32,906 nt of DNA from contig JAEEJW010000010.1 in NCBI GenBank assembly GCA_016282095.1, positions 1 to 32,906 of the forward strand. Reading direction: 5' to 3'. Source of the stretch: Ruminiclostridium sp. GTDB taxonomy: Bacteria > Bacillota > Clostridia > Oscillospirales > Ruminococcaceae. The notes under the pieces were generated by a model that worked only from the letters and a program-made list of their open reading frames with translations, ran no database searches and was not told where the DNA came from. Made by a program: the position numbers and the translations under genes. Positions 6,425 through 16,730 of this stretch are shown piece by piece (the first letter of the stretch is position 1; each line of letters starts with the position of its first letter).

Positions 6425-8185
6425 ATGAAGAAAAAACTGCTGATACAGGTAGGGATAGCCGCATCACTGTTCCTTGCGGCAGTGCTGATAGCTGTGGAGG
6501 CCGTGCTTTACACAAGCGCGGAGAAGGTCTACCTGACCGCAAAGAATGAAATGATCGGGCGCGATCTTAATGTAATGTATTCTGATATCTGTGAAACGGA
6601 GTCGGCGGCCTCGCTGATCGAATACTGGCAGAACAATCCGGATAAGATCAGGGGAGGATTCACGCAGGAGGAGAACGACAGCCTGGAAAAGCTCTGGGCG
6701 AGCGATTTTGACAGCGCGGAATGGAATAACATCGAAAATGGCTTTGACCAGCTTGCTGAGACCGAACCGGCCTATCAGCATATGCTGGCGGATGACTTCT
6801 ATCTTTACCTGGTGAATTCCCTGCATTACAGGCTGATACAATTCGGGTATGAAAGAGTTTACCTTGCCGATATAAGCGATAAGAGTGACGGAACTGTTTT
6901 CATTGCGGCAAGCGCAGAAGAGACCGGGGAAGACCGCATCGAGCGCACCCGGTTCGGCTCAAACCCGATATTTGATATAAGGGGCACCAACGCGGCCGGA
7001 AAGCTGCGCGGCGGCGCGGCAGGCGATATCGCGTATGATGTGGTGAACTTTACAAACGGAACCCCTCTTTACGCGGGATATATACTTGTCGCAGCCAAGG
7101 ACGGACACTGTTACGCTCTGTGCTTACTATACGACTGGAGCGAATTCAGTTACCGACTGAACAACTCGGTGCTGCCCTCAGTCCTTGTAAGTGCGCTGCT
7201 TATAGTCGTTGCGAATGTACTGCTGATAAGTTTCCTGTATGTGCGCTCCATACGTCCTGTGACCCAGATACAGAAGAATGTCCGCGAATACACCGATACC
7301 AAGAACTCGGAGCGCATCATCAGCGAGTTGTCGCGGATAACCGCGAAGAACGAGTTCGGTGAGCTTGCCGCCGATGTTTCGCGCCTTGCCGATGAGATAG
7401 AGCACTATACCTCGGAGATAGCCCGGTTCGCAAGTGAAAAGGAACGCACAGCCGCCGAGCTTGATCTTGCTTCGCGCATACAGCTCTCTGCGCTCCCCTC
7501 GGAATTTCCGGCTTTTCCCGACCGCTCCGAGTTCGATCTGTTCGCGTCCATGAGTCCCGCAAAGGAAGTCGGCGGGGATTTCTATGATTTCTTCATGATC
7601 GACAGCGATCATCTCGCTCTTGTTATCGCGGACGTTTCCGGAAAGGGAGTACCGGCAGCACTGTTCATGATGGCTTCAAAGATACTGCTGAACGATAAAG
7701 CGATACTCGGCGGCTCGCCGGCGGAGATACTCGGTTTTGTGAACGAGCGCATCTGCTCGGGCAACAACGACAGTATGTTTGTGACCGTGTGGCTCGGAAT
7801 ACTTGAGATAAGCACCGGTAAACTCACCTGCAGCAATGCCGGTCATGAATATCCCGTCTTAAAAAAAGCCGGCAGGGATTATGAACTGTTCAGGGACGCA
7901 CATTCTCCCGCTGTCGGCGTGGTATCCGGCATACGTTATAAGGATTATGAGATCAGTTTAGAACCTGGCGATACGCTGTTTGTTTACACCGACGGAGTCC
8001 CGGAGGCGACAGATGCCGGAAACGAGCTTTTTGGAACCGACAGACTTTTAGATGCACTGAATTCTGCCGGGGACGTTTTCCCGAGGGAACTGCTCCATGC
8101 TGTAAGGTCGGCGGTCGATGATTTTGTGGGCGAGGCTCCGCAGTTCGACGATATGACTATGCTGGCGCTGAGGTACTTCGGATAA
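6425..8185 (+). CDS. RsbU/SpoIIE-type PP2C phosphatase with membrane sensor and HAMP
   Basis: 586 residues. A membrane segment (7-30), an extracellular sensor region (31-245), a second membrane segment (248-272) and a HAMP-like helix pair (272-325) lead by a short coiled coil to a PP2C/SpoIIE domain (350-586). Metal-binding motifs are intact: EVGGDFYDFF (Asp385), IADVSGKGVPAAL (Asp403), YTDGVPEA (Asp523) and FDDMTML (Asp575/576). Such proteins dephosphorylate anti-anti-sigma factors of the STAS type and so control alternative sigma factors; no STAS or anti-sigma gene is in the window, so the target is unknown. The kinase gene follows after 22 bases, suggesting one transcript. GGAAGGAA precedes the ATG. 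Confidence 0.9.
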   Translation: MKKKLLIQVGIAASLFLAAVLIAVEAVLYTSAEKVYLTAKNEMIGRDLNVMYSDICETESAASLIEYWQNNPDKIRGGFTQEENDSLEKLWASDFDSAEWNNIENGFDQLAETEPAYQHMLADDFYLYLVNSLHYRLIQFGYERVYLADISDKSDGTVFIAASAEETGEDRIERTRFGSNPIFDIRGTNAAGKLRGGAAGDIAYDVVNFTNGTPLYAGYILVAAKDGHCYALCLLYDWSEFSYRLNNSVLPSVLVSALLIVVANVLLISFLYVRSIRPVTQIQKNVREYTDTKNSERIISELSRITAKNEFGELAADVSRLADEIEHYTSEIARFASEKERTAAELDLASRIQLSALPSEFPAFPDRSEFDLFASMSPAKEVGGDFYDFFMIDSDHLALVIADVSGKGVPAALFMMASKILLNDKAILGGSPAEILGFVNERICSGNNDSMFVTVWLGILEISTGKLTCSNAGHEYPVLKKAGRDYELFRDAHSPAVGVVSGIRYKDYEISLEPGDTLFVYTDGVPEATDAGNELFGTDRLLDALNSAGDVFPRELLHAVRSAVDDFVGEAPQFDDMTMLALRYFG

Positions 8186-8207
8186 GGAAAAAAGGGGTGT
8201 TACACCA

Positions 8208-10895
8208 TTGATATGGATAATAAATAACTGCGCTCTGCTGATAGCCGGAACTGTAGCGGGCGTTATGGGGATAAGTTTCTATATGCGGAACAGGGGTTCC
8301 GCAGGGAATATAAGGTACTATATGCTTTTCTACGGTGTATTCTCCGCGCTGTGGTGCCTTAGCTATGCGTCTCTCGGGGTCTCGACAGACCTGTCGTTCT
8401 GTGCGGGTATACGCACCGTTGGCCTGATCGCGATAGACGCCTTCCTGATAAATGAAACTTTCCTTGCTACGGAGATGGTCGGGGGATCAAAGAAACCTGC
8501 GTGGTTCATACGGATCGCCGCGTGTATGTATGCTGTGGCAGATGTTATTATATATTCCCATGAGGATGTGGATATCTTTGTCCGCGAGGACGGCTATACA
8601 CGGTGGTTTGCCAATCCGGAAATGAAGTTCAACCGCACATTCCACAATATATATGAGATCGCTATGTTCCTGATGCTTTTCGTTCACGCACTGATCTGGC
8701 TGAAAAGGACAAAACTGAAGCGTTCCCGGAAATTCCTTGGAATACTTATCGTGGCGAACTTCTCCATTCTTTTCTTCACAATTCCGGACACGGTATTCCC
8801 GGCGCTGGGGCTTCCCGGTATCGCCACTTCCGGTATCGGCGGTGCGGTCTGCACTATCGTAATGTGGTACGGTGCTATCGTTCTCAACTCCTTCGATGTC
8901 AGCGTCGGCAATATCACACAGCGTCTTTTCAACTTCATTGAGGCGGGCGTCATCGTGTTTGATACAAACCGCCATATCGCGATAATGAACGCCTATGCGG
9001 AGAACTGCCTGTCCGGCGGAAAAAACAAGGAACTCCATGATCTGTTCAGCATCAGCGAACCGGATATAGATACCATGTTCGAAAAAGGAGCGAACGAGAT
9101 ATATTCCACCCGTCTGTGGGACAAGAAAGGCGAGAAAGCGTATTCGGTCAAGCTCAATTCCGTCAAGGATACATACGGTGAACCCTATTGTGTGCTTATG
9201 GTATTCGCGGACATCACGGAAGAGCTTGAACTTGCGGATAAGTTTGCCATTGCGAGCCATGCCAAGAGCCAGTTCCTCGCGCAGATGTCCCATGAGATCA
9301 GAACTCCTATCAATGCCGTTCTCGGTATGAATGAGATGATACTCCGGGAATCAACGGACAATGATATCCTCGAATATGCTGCGAATATAGATTCTGCCGG
9401 AAACACACTGCTTTCTCTTATCAACAGTATTCTTGATTTTTCAAAGATCGAAGACGGCAAAATGGAGCTGGTGCCGGTAAAATATGACACCGCGTCTCTT
9501 ATAAACGATCTGTACCATTCTATAATACAGCGTGCTGACGCAAAAGGCCTTGCTTTCGTTATAGATGCGGACGAAAATCTTCCCTGTATGCTTTTCGGTG
9601 ATGATGTAAGAGTTTCTCAGGTGATAATGAACCTGCTCACAAATGCGGTAAAATACACGGAAAAGGGAACAGTCACCCTCACAGTTTCAATAGCGGAGAT
9701 GAACGAAAAGACCGTTAAGCTGCATATATCGGTGAAAGATACAGGCATAGGTATAAAGCCCGAAGACCTGGGCAGACTGTTTGAATCCTTCGAAAGGCTT
9801 GATGAGATACGCAACCGCAATATAGAGGGAACAGGCCTCGGTATGTCCATTGTATCCAGCCTGCTGAAAATGATGGGCAGTGAGCTGATGGTCAAGAGCA
9901 AGTACAACGCGGGCTCTGAGTTCTATTTCGTGCTGGAGCAGGGCATAGCTGACAGCACACCCATAGGCAATCTCCGCGAGAGGATGAATAAACGGACGGA
10001 GCGCAAGAGTAACGCTGACGTGATAAGCGCGCCGGGTGCCCGCATACTTCTGGTGGACGACAATGAAATGAACCTGAAAGTCGCCAGAAATCTGCTTAAA
10101 CTGTGCAGTATCAAGCCGGATATGGCTTCTTCCGGTGCTGAAGCGATAGAATACATGAGACACAACACATACGATATCGTATTTCTCGACCACATGATGC
10201 CGAAAATGGACGGTATCGAAACGCTCCGGAAAATGAAAAGCGAGGATCTTGTCCCGGATAACACGGCTGTTGTGGCGCTTACCGCGAATGCGGTCGTAGG
10301 CGCAAGAGAGATGTATCTCAAAGATGGCTTTAAGGATTATCTTTCCAAACCTATGGAAGTAAAGACTCTTGTTGAGAAGCTGAAAAAGTATCTGCCGGAA
10401 AGTGCGTACCTGAAAAGCAACGAGACTGCAGCGGCAAAAGCCGGAACCGGGATCCCGGAAATATCATCGGCGGACGGCGACGAGATAATGGAGTTTGCTC
10501 CGGAAGAGAACTCCGGAGGTTCCGGCGGGGCAGTTTACGACAAGGAAAAGCTCAGTGCGGCGGGTATCGGCGTATCGGTCGGTCTTGATTATTCCGGAAA
10601 TGACGAAGAGCTGTATGCAGAGATCCTTGGTGAATTTGCGGCATCCTGCGGTGATAAGATAAAAGCGCTGGACGAGCTTCTGGAAAAAGAGGACTGGAAA
10701 ACTTATGAGATAAAGGTTCACGCCCTGAAAAGCAACGCAAGAATGATCGGCGCAGAAGCTCTTGCAGTCCGTGCGCTGAAGCTTGAAGAGGCGGCGAAGA
10801 ACGGTGACATCGCATATATCAGGTCAAACCATGCTTCCTTTGCTGCTGAGAGCGAAAAGACTGTAAAAGCGATAACGGAAAGCCGCGAAGAATAA
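8208..10895 (+). CDS. Hybrid sensor histidine kinase (7TM-PAS-HisKA-HATPase-REC-HPt)
   Basis: 895 residues, starting at TTG (8208) because AAGGGGTG lies about ten bases upstream and no in-frame ATG is near. Residues 1-230 form about seven membrane segments, like the 7TM sensor of histidine kinases. A PAS-like domain (about 235-340) precedes the HisKA helix with phospho-acceptor His362 in SHEIRTP. The ATPase domain has Asn475/479 (NLLTNAVKY), DTGIGI (511) and GTGLGMSIV (541). The receiver domain (611-725) has Asp617/618, phosphorylated Asp661 (DHMMPKMDG), Thr692 and Lys714. A C-terminal HPt domain carries His838 (KVHALKSNARMIGA). It is a full four-step phosphorelay without a DNA-binding output, so a separate response regulator must exist elsewhere. 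Confidence 0.93.
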   Translation: MIWIINNCALLIAGTVAGVMGISFYMRNRGSAGNIRYYMLFYGVFSALWCLSYASLGVSTDLSFCAGIRTVGLIAIDAFLINETFLATEMVGGSKKPAWFIRIAACMYAVADVIIYSHEDVDIFVREDGYTRWFANPEMKFNRTFHNIYEIAMFLMLFVHALIWLKRTKLKRSRKFLGILIVANFSILFFTIPDTVFPALGLPGIATSGIGGAVCTIVMWYGAIVLNSFDVSVGNITQRLFNFIEAGVIVFDTNRHIAIMNAYAENCLSGGKNKELHDLFSISEPDIDTMFEKGANEIYSTRLWDKKGEKAYSVKLNSVKDTYGEPYCVLMVFADITEELELADKFAIASHAKSQFLAQMSHEIRTPINAVLGMNEMILRESTDNDILEYAANIDSAGNTLLSLINSILDFSKIEDGKMELVPVKYDTASLINDLYHSIIQRADAKGLAFVIDADENLPCMLFGDDVRVSQVIMNLLTNAVKYTEKGTVTLTVSIAEMNEKTVKLHISVKDTGIGIKPEDLGRLFESFERLDEIRNRNIEGTGLGMSIVSSLLKMMGSELMVKSKYNAGSEFYFVLEQGIADSTPIGNLRERMNKRTERKSNADVISAPGARILLVDDNEMNLKVARNLLKLCSIKPDMASSGAEAIEYMRHNTYDIVFLDHMMPKMDGIETLRKMKSEDLVPDNTAVVALTANAVVGAREMYLKDGFKDYLSKPMEVKTLVEKLKKYLPESAYLKSNETAAAKAGTGIPEISSADGDEIMEFAPEENSGGSGGAVYDKEKLSAAGIGVSVGLDYSGNDEELYAEILGEFAASCGDKIKALDELLEKEDWKTYEIKVHALKSNARMIGAEALAVRALKLEEAAKNGDIAYIRSNHASFAAESEKTVKAITESREE

Positions 10896-10904
10896 TATAA
10901 ACAA

Positions 10905-10943
10905 AACTGCTCCTTTCAATTACGAAAGGAGCAGTTATTTTGT
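10905..10943 (+). terminator. Intrinsic terminator of the sensor kinase operon
   Basis: AACTGCTCCTTTC (10905-10917) pairs perfectly with GAAAGGAGCAGTT (10924-10936), followed by ATTTTG. It is the second copy of the recurrent terminator hairpin. Confidence 0.85.
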
Positions 10944-11036
10944 GCTTTGCGGCGCGGTCCCCGCACCCGATCCGCCTGTTACATTCTGCAACGAGGTGGG
11001 TTTCAGCCTCGCAGTCCGGAGTAGGAGTACACATGG

Positions 11037-11150
11037 TCGAATCTGCAAGGCAAAGCGATTTGTTTAGGGATCCAAACCCTTTTTAAAGGGTTTGGCCGCC
11101 GGAGGCAACTCAAGCGGAGCGCCTCTGGCTTTCGGCCTCGGGCGAAGCGA
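11037..11150. repeat. Dispersed intergenic repeat, copy A
   Basis: The order is TCTGCAAGGCAAAGCGATT, a short spacer, a perfect 11-bp hairpin (CCAAACCCTTT/AAAGGGTTTGG, 11072-11095), CCGCCGGAGGC, and CAAGCGGAGCG. The same order occurs at 21331 and 25275. It lies directly after the 3' end of groEL. The hairpin may terminate groEL, though it has no strong T run. Confidence 0.7.
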
Positions 11151-13152
<2,002 letters not shown>

Positions 13153-13179
13153 TTAGCACTTTGCTGTTCCGAGTGTTAG
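13153..13179 (-). promoter_or_regulatory. Degenerate second CIRCE element
   Basis: TTAGCACTT, nine bases, GAGTGTTAG: it matches the CIRCE arms at all but about three positions and has the canonical N9 spacing. Its last four bases (13176-13179) are also the first four of the perfect CIRCE, so the two sites overlap. This is the promoter-distal copy on the transcript. Confidence 0.6.
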
Positions 13180-13202
13180 CACTCTTTTATCCTGAGTGCT
13201 AA
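13176..13202 (-). promoter_or_regulatory. CIRCE operator (HrcA binding site)
   Basis: TTAGCACTC, nine bases (13185-13193), GAGTGCTAA: a perfect match to the CIRCE consensus, extended by one more pair on each side. It lies immediately downstream of the -10 box of the groES-groEL promoter. HrcA binding here represses the chaperonin operon until heat shock. Confidence 0.97.
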
Positions 13203-13213
13203 CCGATAATCAT

Positions 13214-13242
13214 ATTATAGTCTTTTGGCATGGAAAAATCAA
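13214..13242 (-). promoter_or_regulatory. Promoter of groES-groEL
   Basis: On the minus strand: TTGATT (13237-13242), 17-base spacer, TATAAT (13214-13219), immediately upstream of the CIRCE pair. Confidence 0.9.
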
Positions 13243-13285
13243 GTGTTTTTTTTGGATTTTAACATTTTTGTGCTGTTACACAATA

Positions 13286-13321
13286 ATACTGCACAAATCA
13301 TACATATAATTTGTGCAGTAT
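13286..13321 (-). terminator. Terminator after ddl
   Basis: ATACTGCACAAAT-type arms (13286-13298 and 13309-13321) form a 13-bp hairpin 12 bases past the ddl stop. The T-rich tail is short (TATTGTG), so termination strength is uncertain. It separates the cell-wall operon from the groES promoter. Confidence 0.65.
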
Positions 13322-13333
13322 TTACAATTCTTG

Positions 13334-14530
13334 TTATAATTTCCCGCCCTTTGCGCCTTTGGACCCTCCGAAAGATGCATTTTCGAGAATGTTCGTGTCG
13401 AACGAGAAGTTTATGGACTTATTTTCACGGGCGCGCTTGAGAGCAAGATCAACGAGCCTGTCAAGCATATCGCCGTAATGAAGTCCCACGGGCTCCCAGA
13501 GGTAGAACGCAAGGCTGCCCGGAATGGTGTTTATCTCGTTCAGATATATCTTTCCCGTTGATTTGTCCAGCATGAAGTCGATGCGGGCAACGCCTCCGCA
13601 GCCCAGCGCCTGGAACGCTTTCACTGCCATGGTGCGCACTTCCTCGCGCTGTTCGGGTTTGATGTCCGCGGGTATCCTGCGTTTCAGCGAAGCCATGCCG
13701 GACTTGCCGCCGGAGGACTTCGTTCCGCCTACATACTTATCCTGATAGGAAAGGATCTCATCATTTGCGACGGGCTCCTCACATTCGCTGGCTTCGGCGT
13801 GCTCATAGTCGCCAAGTACCGCACAGTTGATCTCTTTCAGTTCGGTTATTGCATCCTCGACAAGCACCTTCATAGCAAATGTGAACGCGTAGTCCAGAGC
13901 GTCAAGCAGTTCGTCACGGTTCCTGGCCTTGCGTATGCCGACGCTGGAGCCGAGGTTCACGGGCTTCACGATGACGGGGTAGTGTGTTCTGCTTTCGATG
14001 CGCTCTGTCACAGAAGCCTGCTCTCTCGTGAATTCCTTGATATTTATGACTGTTCCGGGAAGAACGGGGATGCCGTTGTCCGCGAACACGCACTTCATGA
14101 CGTATTTATCCATGCCGACGGCAGAGGACAGCACATCGCAGCCCGCATACGGCACTCCCAGGGTCTGGAGATAGCCCTGAAGCGCTCCGTCTTCGACATT
14201 TGTGCCGTGAACTATCGGCAGTGCTACGTCTATGACAGCGGCGATGTTATTGCCGAATTTCTTCATCGGGTAATGCAGGAGCTCCACGGTTCCGCTGTTC
14301 CCGACAGGCAGAACACGCTCGCTTTCCTTCAGCAGGGCAGGTATGTTCTTGTAGGCCTCGATCTTACCGATGTTTTCACCGATGTAGAATTCGGTGTTCT
14401 TGGTTATGTAGACCGGGATTATCTCATATTTCTCCTTGTTCAGCGAGCGGCAGGCCTGAAGTGCGGATATTACGGACACCTCATGCTCAACGCTCTTTCC
14501 TCCGAAGAATACGCCTAATCTTATCTTCAT
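13334..14530 (-). CDS. ddl: D-alanine--D-alanine ligase
   Basis: 398 residues, somewhat longer than the common 300-370. The ATP-grasp ligase joins two D-Ala for the peptidoglycan stem in the cytoplasm. Visible motifs are FFGGKSVEHEVSVISA near the start, VIVKPVNLGSSVGIRKA in the ATP site, a long omega-loop region with KYVGG, and the catalytic end CGGVARIDFMLD...LNEINTIPGSLAFYLWEPVG. The KY motif favours D-Ala-D-Ala over D-Ala-D-lactate specificity, but this is inference. It is the last gene of the abh-murF-zinc ribbon-ddl operon, with MurF as the next enzyme of the pathway. AAAGGA lies eight bases before the ATG. Confidence 0.93.
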   Translation of the reverse strand: MKIRLGVFFGGKSVEHEVSVISALQACRSLNKEKYEIIPVYITKNTEFYIGENIGKIEAYKNIPALLKESERVLPVGNSGTVELLHYPMKKFGNNIAAVIDVALPIVHGTNVEDGALQGYLQTLGVPYAGCDVLSSAVGMDKYVMKCVFADNGIPVLPGTVINIKEFTREQASVTERIESRTHYPVIVKPVNLGSSVGIRKARNRDELLDALDYAFTFAMKVLVEDAITELKEINCAVLGDYEHAEASECEEPVANDEILSYQDKYVGGTKSSGGKSGMASLKRRIPADIKPEQREEVRTMAVKAFQALGCGGVARIDFMLDKSTGKIYLNEINTIPGSLAFYLWEPVGLHYGDMLDRLVDLALKRARENKSINFSFDTNILENASFGGSKGAKGGKL

Positions 14531-14560
14531 ATCATATATCCTTTCTTTTGTTATGTATTA

Positions 14561-15037
14561 TCAATTATTTAAAGTAGTGATATCCGGTACTTCTATTTTT
14601 ATGTCCGGAACTGTCGGAACAACTATCTCGGGGATCTCTATGGGTGTCATGCTTATAGAGTAGGTCAGATCGATGCGATGCGTGGTGACTGTGGCTTTTC
14701 CGGTATCCGGTTCCTTATTTTTTTCCTTTGATTCACTCTCACTGGCAATTAGCGCCAGTATAATGAGCAGAACTGCTGTTATAATAAGAAACATAAAAGA
14801 GATAACGCAGCCTTTTGCTGACGTTTTCGTACCGGAATTGCGCAGCTGCTCGTTTTCGATACGGAGCCGTTCGTTTTCGAGTTCTCTCTGCTGCATGAAG
14901 AGCTCGTCGGCTTTATCGAGCTTTTCTTTTTCGGTCAGGACTTCCTTATCCCTGGAATATATACCGCCGCAGCTGGGGCAGGTATCGTACTGGTCGGTAT
15001 CGAATTGGGAACCGCAGTAATCACAATTAATCTTCAT
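14561..15037 (-). CDS. Zinc-ribbon, single-pass membrane protein of unknown function
   Basis: 158 residues. An N-terminal zinc ribbon (Cys5, Cys8, Cys20, Cys23 in CDYCGSQF and CPSCGG) is followed by a charged coiled coil (about 34-68), one membrane segment (about 76-98) and an outside tail (100-158) rich in Pro/Ile/Val/Asp (PEIVVPTVPDIKIEVPDI). By topology the zinc ribbon should be cytoplasmic. It lies between murF (69 bases) and ddl (30 bases) in one operon, so a link to precursor synthesis or envelope sensing is possible, but there is no direct evidence. I do not recognise the family. Confidence 0.75.
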   Translation of the reverse strand: MKINCDYCGSQFDTDQYDTCPSCGGIYSRDKEVLTEKEKLDKADELFMQQRELENERLRIENEQLRNSGTKTSAKGCVISFMFLIITAVLLIILALIASESESKEKNKEPDTGKATVTTHRIDLTYSISMTPIEIPEIVVPTVPDIKIEVPDITTLNN

Positions 15038-15106
15038 ATTATTACTTCCTCAGCTTCTTTTTTCTTTAAATAGTACTGCCCGCCGGGTCTGCACGGCGAA
15101 GCGTCA

Positions 15107-16714
15107 TCAGAAATTATCCGGCAGGTCATTTTCGAGCAGGATAACGCGCTCTCTGCCGGGCTGGATGGAATATGCGGCATTCATTGCTTCTTTCAGGTCC
15201 TTCGCCACAATTATATGGTTCTCCGGGAAGCCCTTTGCAAGCAAGCCTTCTTTGATCGGCGGAGCCTGACGCTCTCCCACGAGGATCGCTATATCACAGC
15301 AGGAGGACGCGTCCATGCCGAGTTCCTTGTTGAGCTGATATTCACGTTCACCGAGCTCTATCATGCCCGGAGTAGCTACGATGCGCAGGGCGTCGAACAT
15401 CGACAGCGTTTTCAGAGCGGCACGGGCTCCGGCAGGGTTGGAATTGAATGCGTCGTCGATTATTGTTACTCCGTTTCCTTTGTCGAGTATCTCCATGCGG
15501 TGCGGAACAGCCTGGAGACGTTTCACGGCATATATCAGATCATTGAGCGGTATGCCCAGCTCATGGGAAACGGCTATGGCACCGAGTATGTTCTGTACGT
15601 TGTGTTCGCCGAGGAGCTTGGTGGAGAAGCGCATGGATTCGTCACCGTGATGCACTGTGAATTCGGTGCCTTTCGATGTCACGGTGATCTCGTCTGCCGT
15701 ATAGTCGAAAGCTCCGCCGCTTATGCCGTAGGTTATTCTGTTCTTGTCTATATTCTTGTTCCTTATGTGCTCGTTGTCATAGTTCAGGAATACCATACCG
15801 TCGGTTATGCAGTCGGCTATCTCAAACTTCGTTTTTATGATGTTCTCCACCGAGCCGAAGGTCTCAAGATGCTGCTCTCCGATAGATGTGATTATCGAAT
15901 GTTTCGGGTGTACGATATCGCAGATCTCCTTGATCTCGCCGACCTTTTTCGCGCCCATCTCGCAGAGGAATATCTCGTGGGTCGCGTTGAGGCTACCGCG
16001 TACTACCTTGACCACGCCCATTGTGGTGTTGTAGCTGCCCGGGGTCATCAGGACGTTGTACTTCACGGACAGCAGCTTTTCAAGGTAGAACTTGGTCGAT
16101 GTCTTGCCGTAGCTTCCCGTAATGCCTATTACCGTGGTGTTCGGGAGCCCGTCGATTATGCGTTTTGCGTCCTTGATGTAGTAGTTGTTGACTGCCTTCT
16201 CTATCGGCTTGTTGATAAAATTCGAGAGCGGCGGCATCAATAAACAGAAGATAGGCAGCAGAGCAGCGGCTGCGAAGTAGAACTTCGATTCATACAGGAA
16301 TACGAACGACAGCGAACATACGGCTCCGTATATTACCGCGGTGGTCACACACATACGGATCACCCGGGGCGTGAATACGAGCTTCTTCTTGACCGGCTTC
16401 TTCATGGCGACGGCACTGACTATCATGCCTGCGGCCATCAGCACGGAGCCTATATAGGGGAGCAGGTCGCACACAACGGTCATGATCACGTCCGTATCGT
16501 AATATGATCTGCTTGCCGCAAATACTGCGATGAACCAGAATGCTACGGGGAATACGACACGTTTTATGTAGTCGGAGCCGTTCTTTCTGTGCCATTCCAT
16601 GTGTTCTTTAGTGTCGTAGGAATTGAGCTGGAACATATGCATGAAATGCACATAGTCGAGTGAAAATTTCACGAGCATAGCCGCATAGAACAAAATGTGA
16701 GCAAATACTGTCAT
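15107..16714 (-). CDS. murF: Membrane-anchored MurF-type ligase
   Basis: 535 residues from the ATG at 16714, chosen because GGAG lies eight bases upstream; a reading from 16765 has no such site. The first about 165 residues form four or five membrane segments, which classical cytoplasmic MurF lacks. Then come the Mur ligase P-loop GITGSYGKTSTK (about 197-208), the central-domain block NTTMGVVKVVRG...LCEMGA and KFEIAD, and the C-terminal ligase domain with HRMEILDKGNGVTIIDDAFNSNPAGARAAL. The DDAFNSNP motif is characteristic of MurF, which adds D-Ala-D-Ala to UDP-MurNAc-tripeptide. The neighbour ddl supplies that dipeptide. The membrane part might place the ligase near MraY. Confidence 0.85.
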   Translation of the reverse strand: MTVFAHILFYAAMLVKFSLDYVHFMHMFQLNSYDTKEHMEWHRKNGSDYIKRVVFPVAFWFIAVFAASRSYYDTDVIMTVVCDLLPYIGSVLMAAGMIVSAVAMKKPVKKKLVFTPRVIRMCVTTAVIYGAVCSLSFVFLYESKFYFAAAALLPIFCLLMPPLSNFINKPIEKAVNNYYIKDAKRIIDGLPNTTVIGITGSYGKTSTKFYLEKLLSVKYNVLMTPGSYNTTMGVVKVVRGSLNATHEIFLCEMGAKKVGEIKEICDIVHPKHSIITSIGEQHLETFGSVENIIKTKFEIADCITDGMVFLNYDNEHIRNKNIDKNRITYGISGGAFDYTADEITVTSKGTEFTVHHGDESMRFSTKLLGEHNVQNILGAIAVSHELGIPLNDLIYAVKRLQAVPHRMEILDKGNGVTIIDDAFNSNPAGARAALKTLSMFDALRIVATPGMIELGEREYQLNKELGMDASSCCDIAILVGERQAPPIKEGLLAKGFPENHIIVAKDLKEAMNAAYSIQPGRERVILLENDLPDNF

Positions 16715-16730
16715 AGTTATATCTCCAATG

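Noticed and set aside
11072-11095. Hairpin after groEL as a simple intrinsic terminator
   Set aside because: Neither strand has a proper T run after it, and the same hairpin position recurs in a longer conserved repeat, so it is listed as a repeat instead.
15215-16243. 342-codon plus-strand frame opposite murF
   Set aside because: Antisense shadow of a G+C-rich gene with clear Mur ligase motifs; no ribosome site or recognisable domain.
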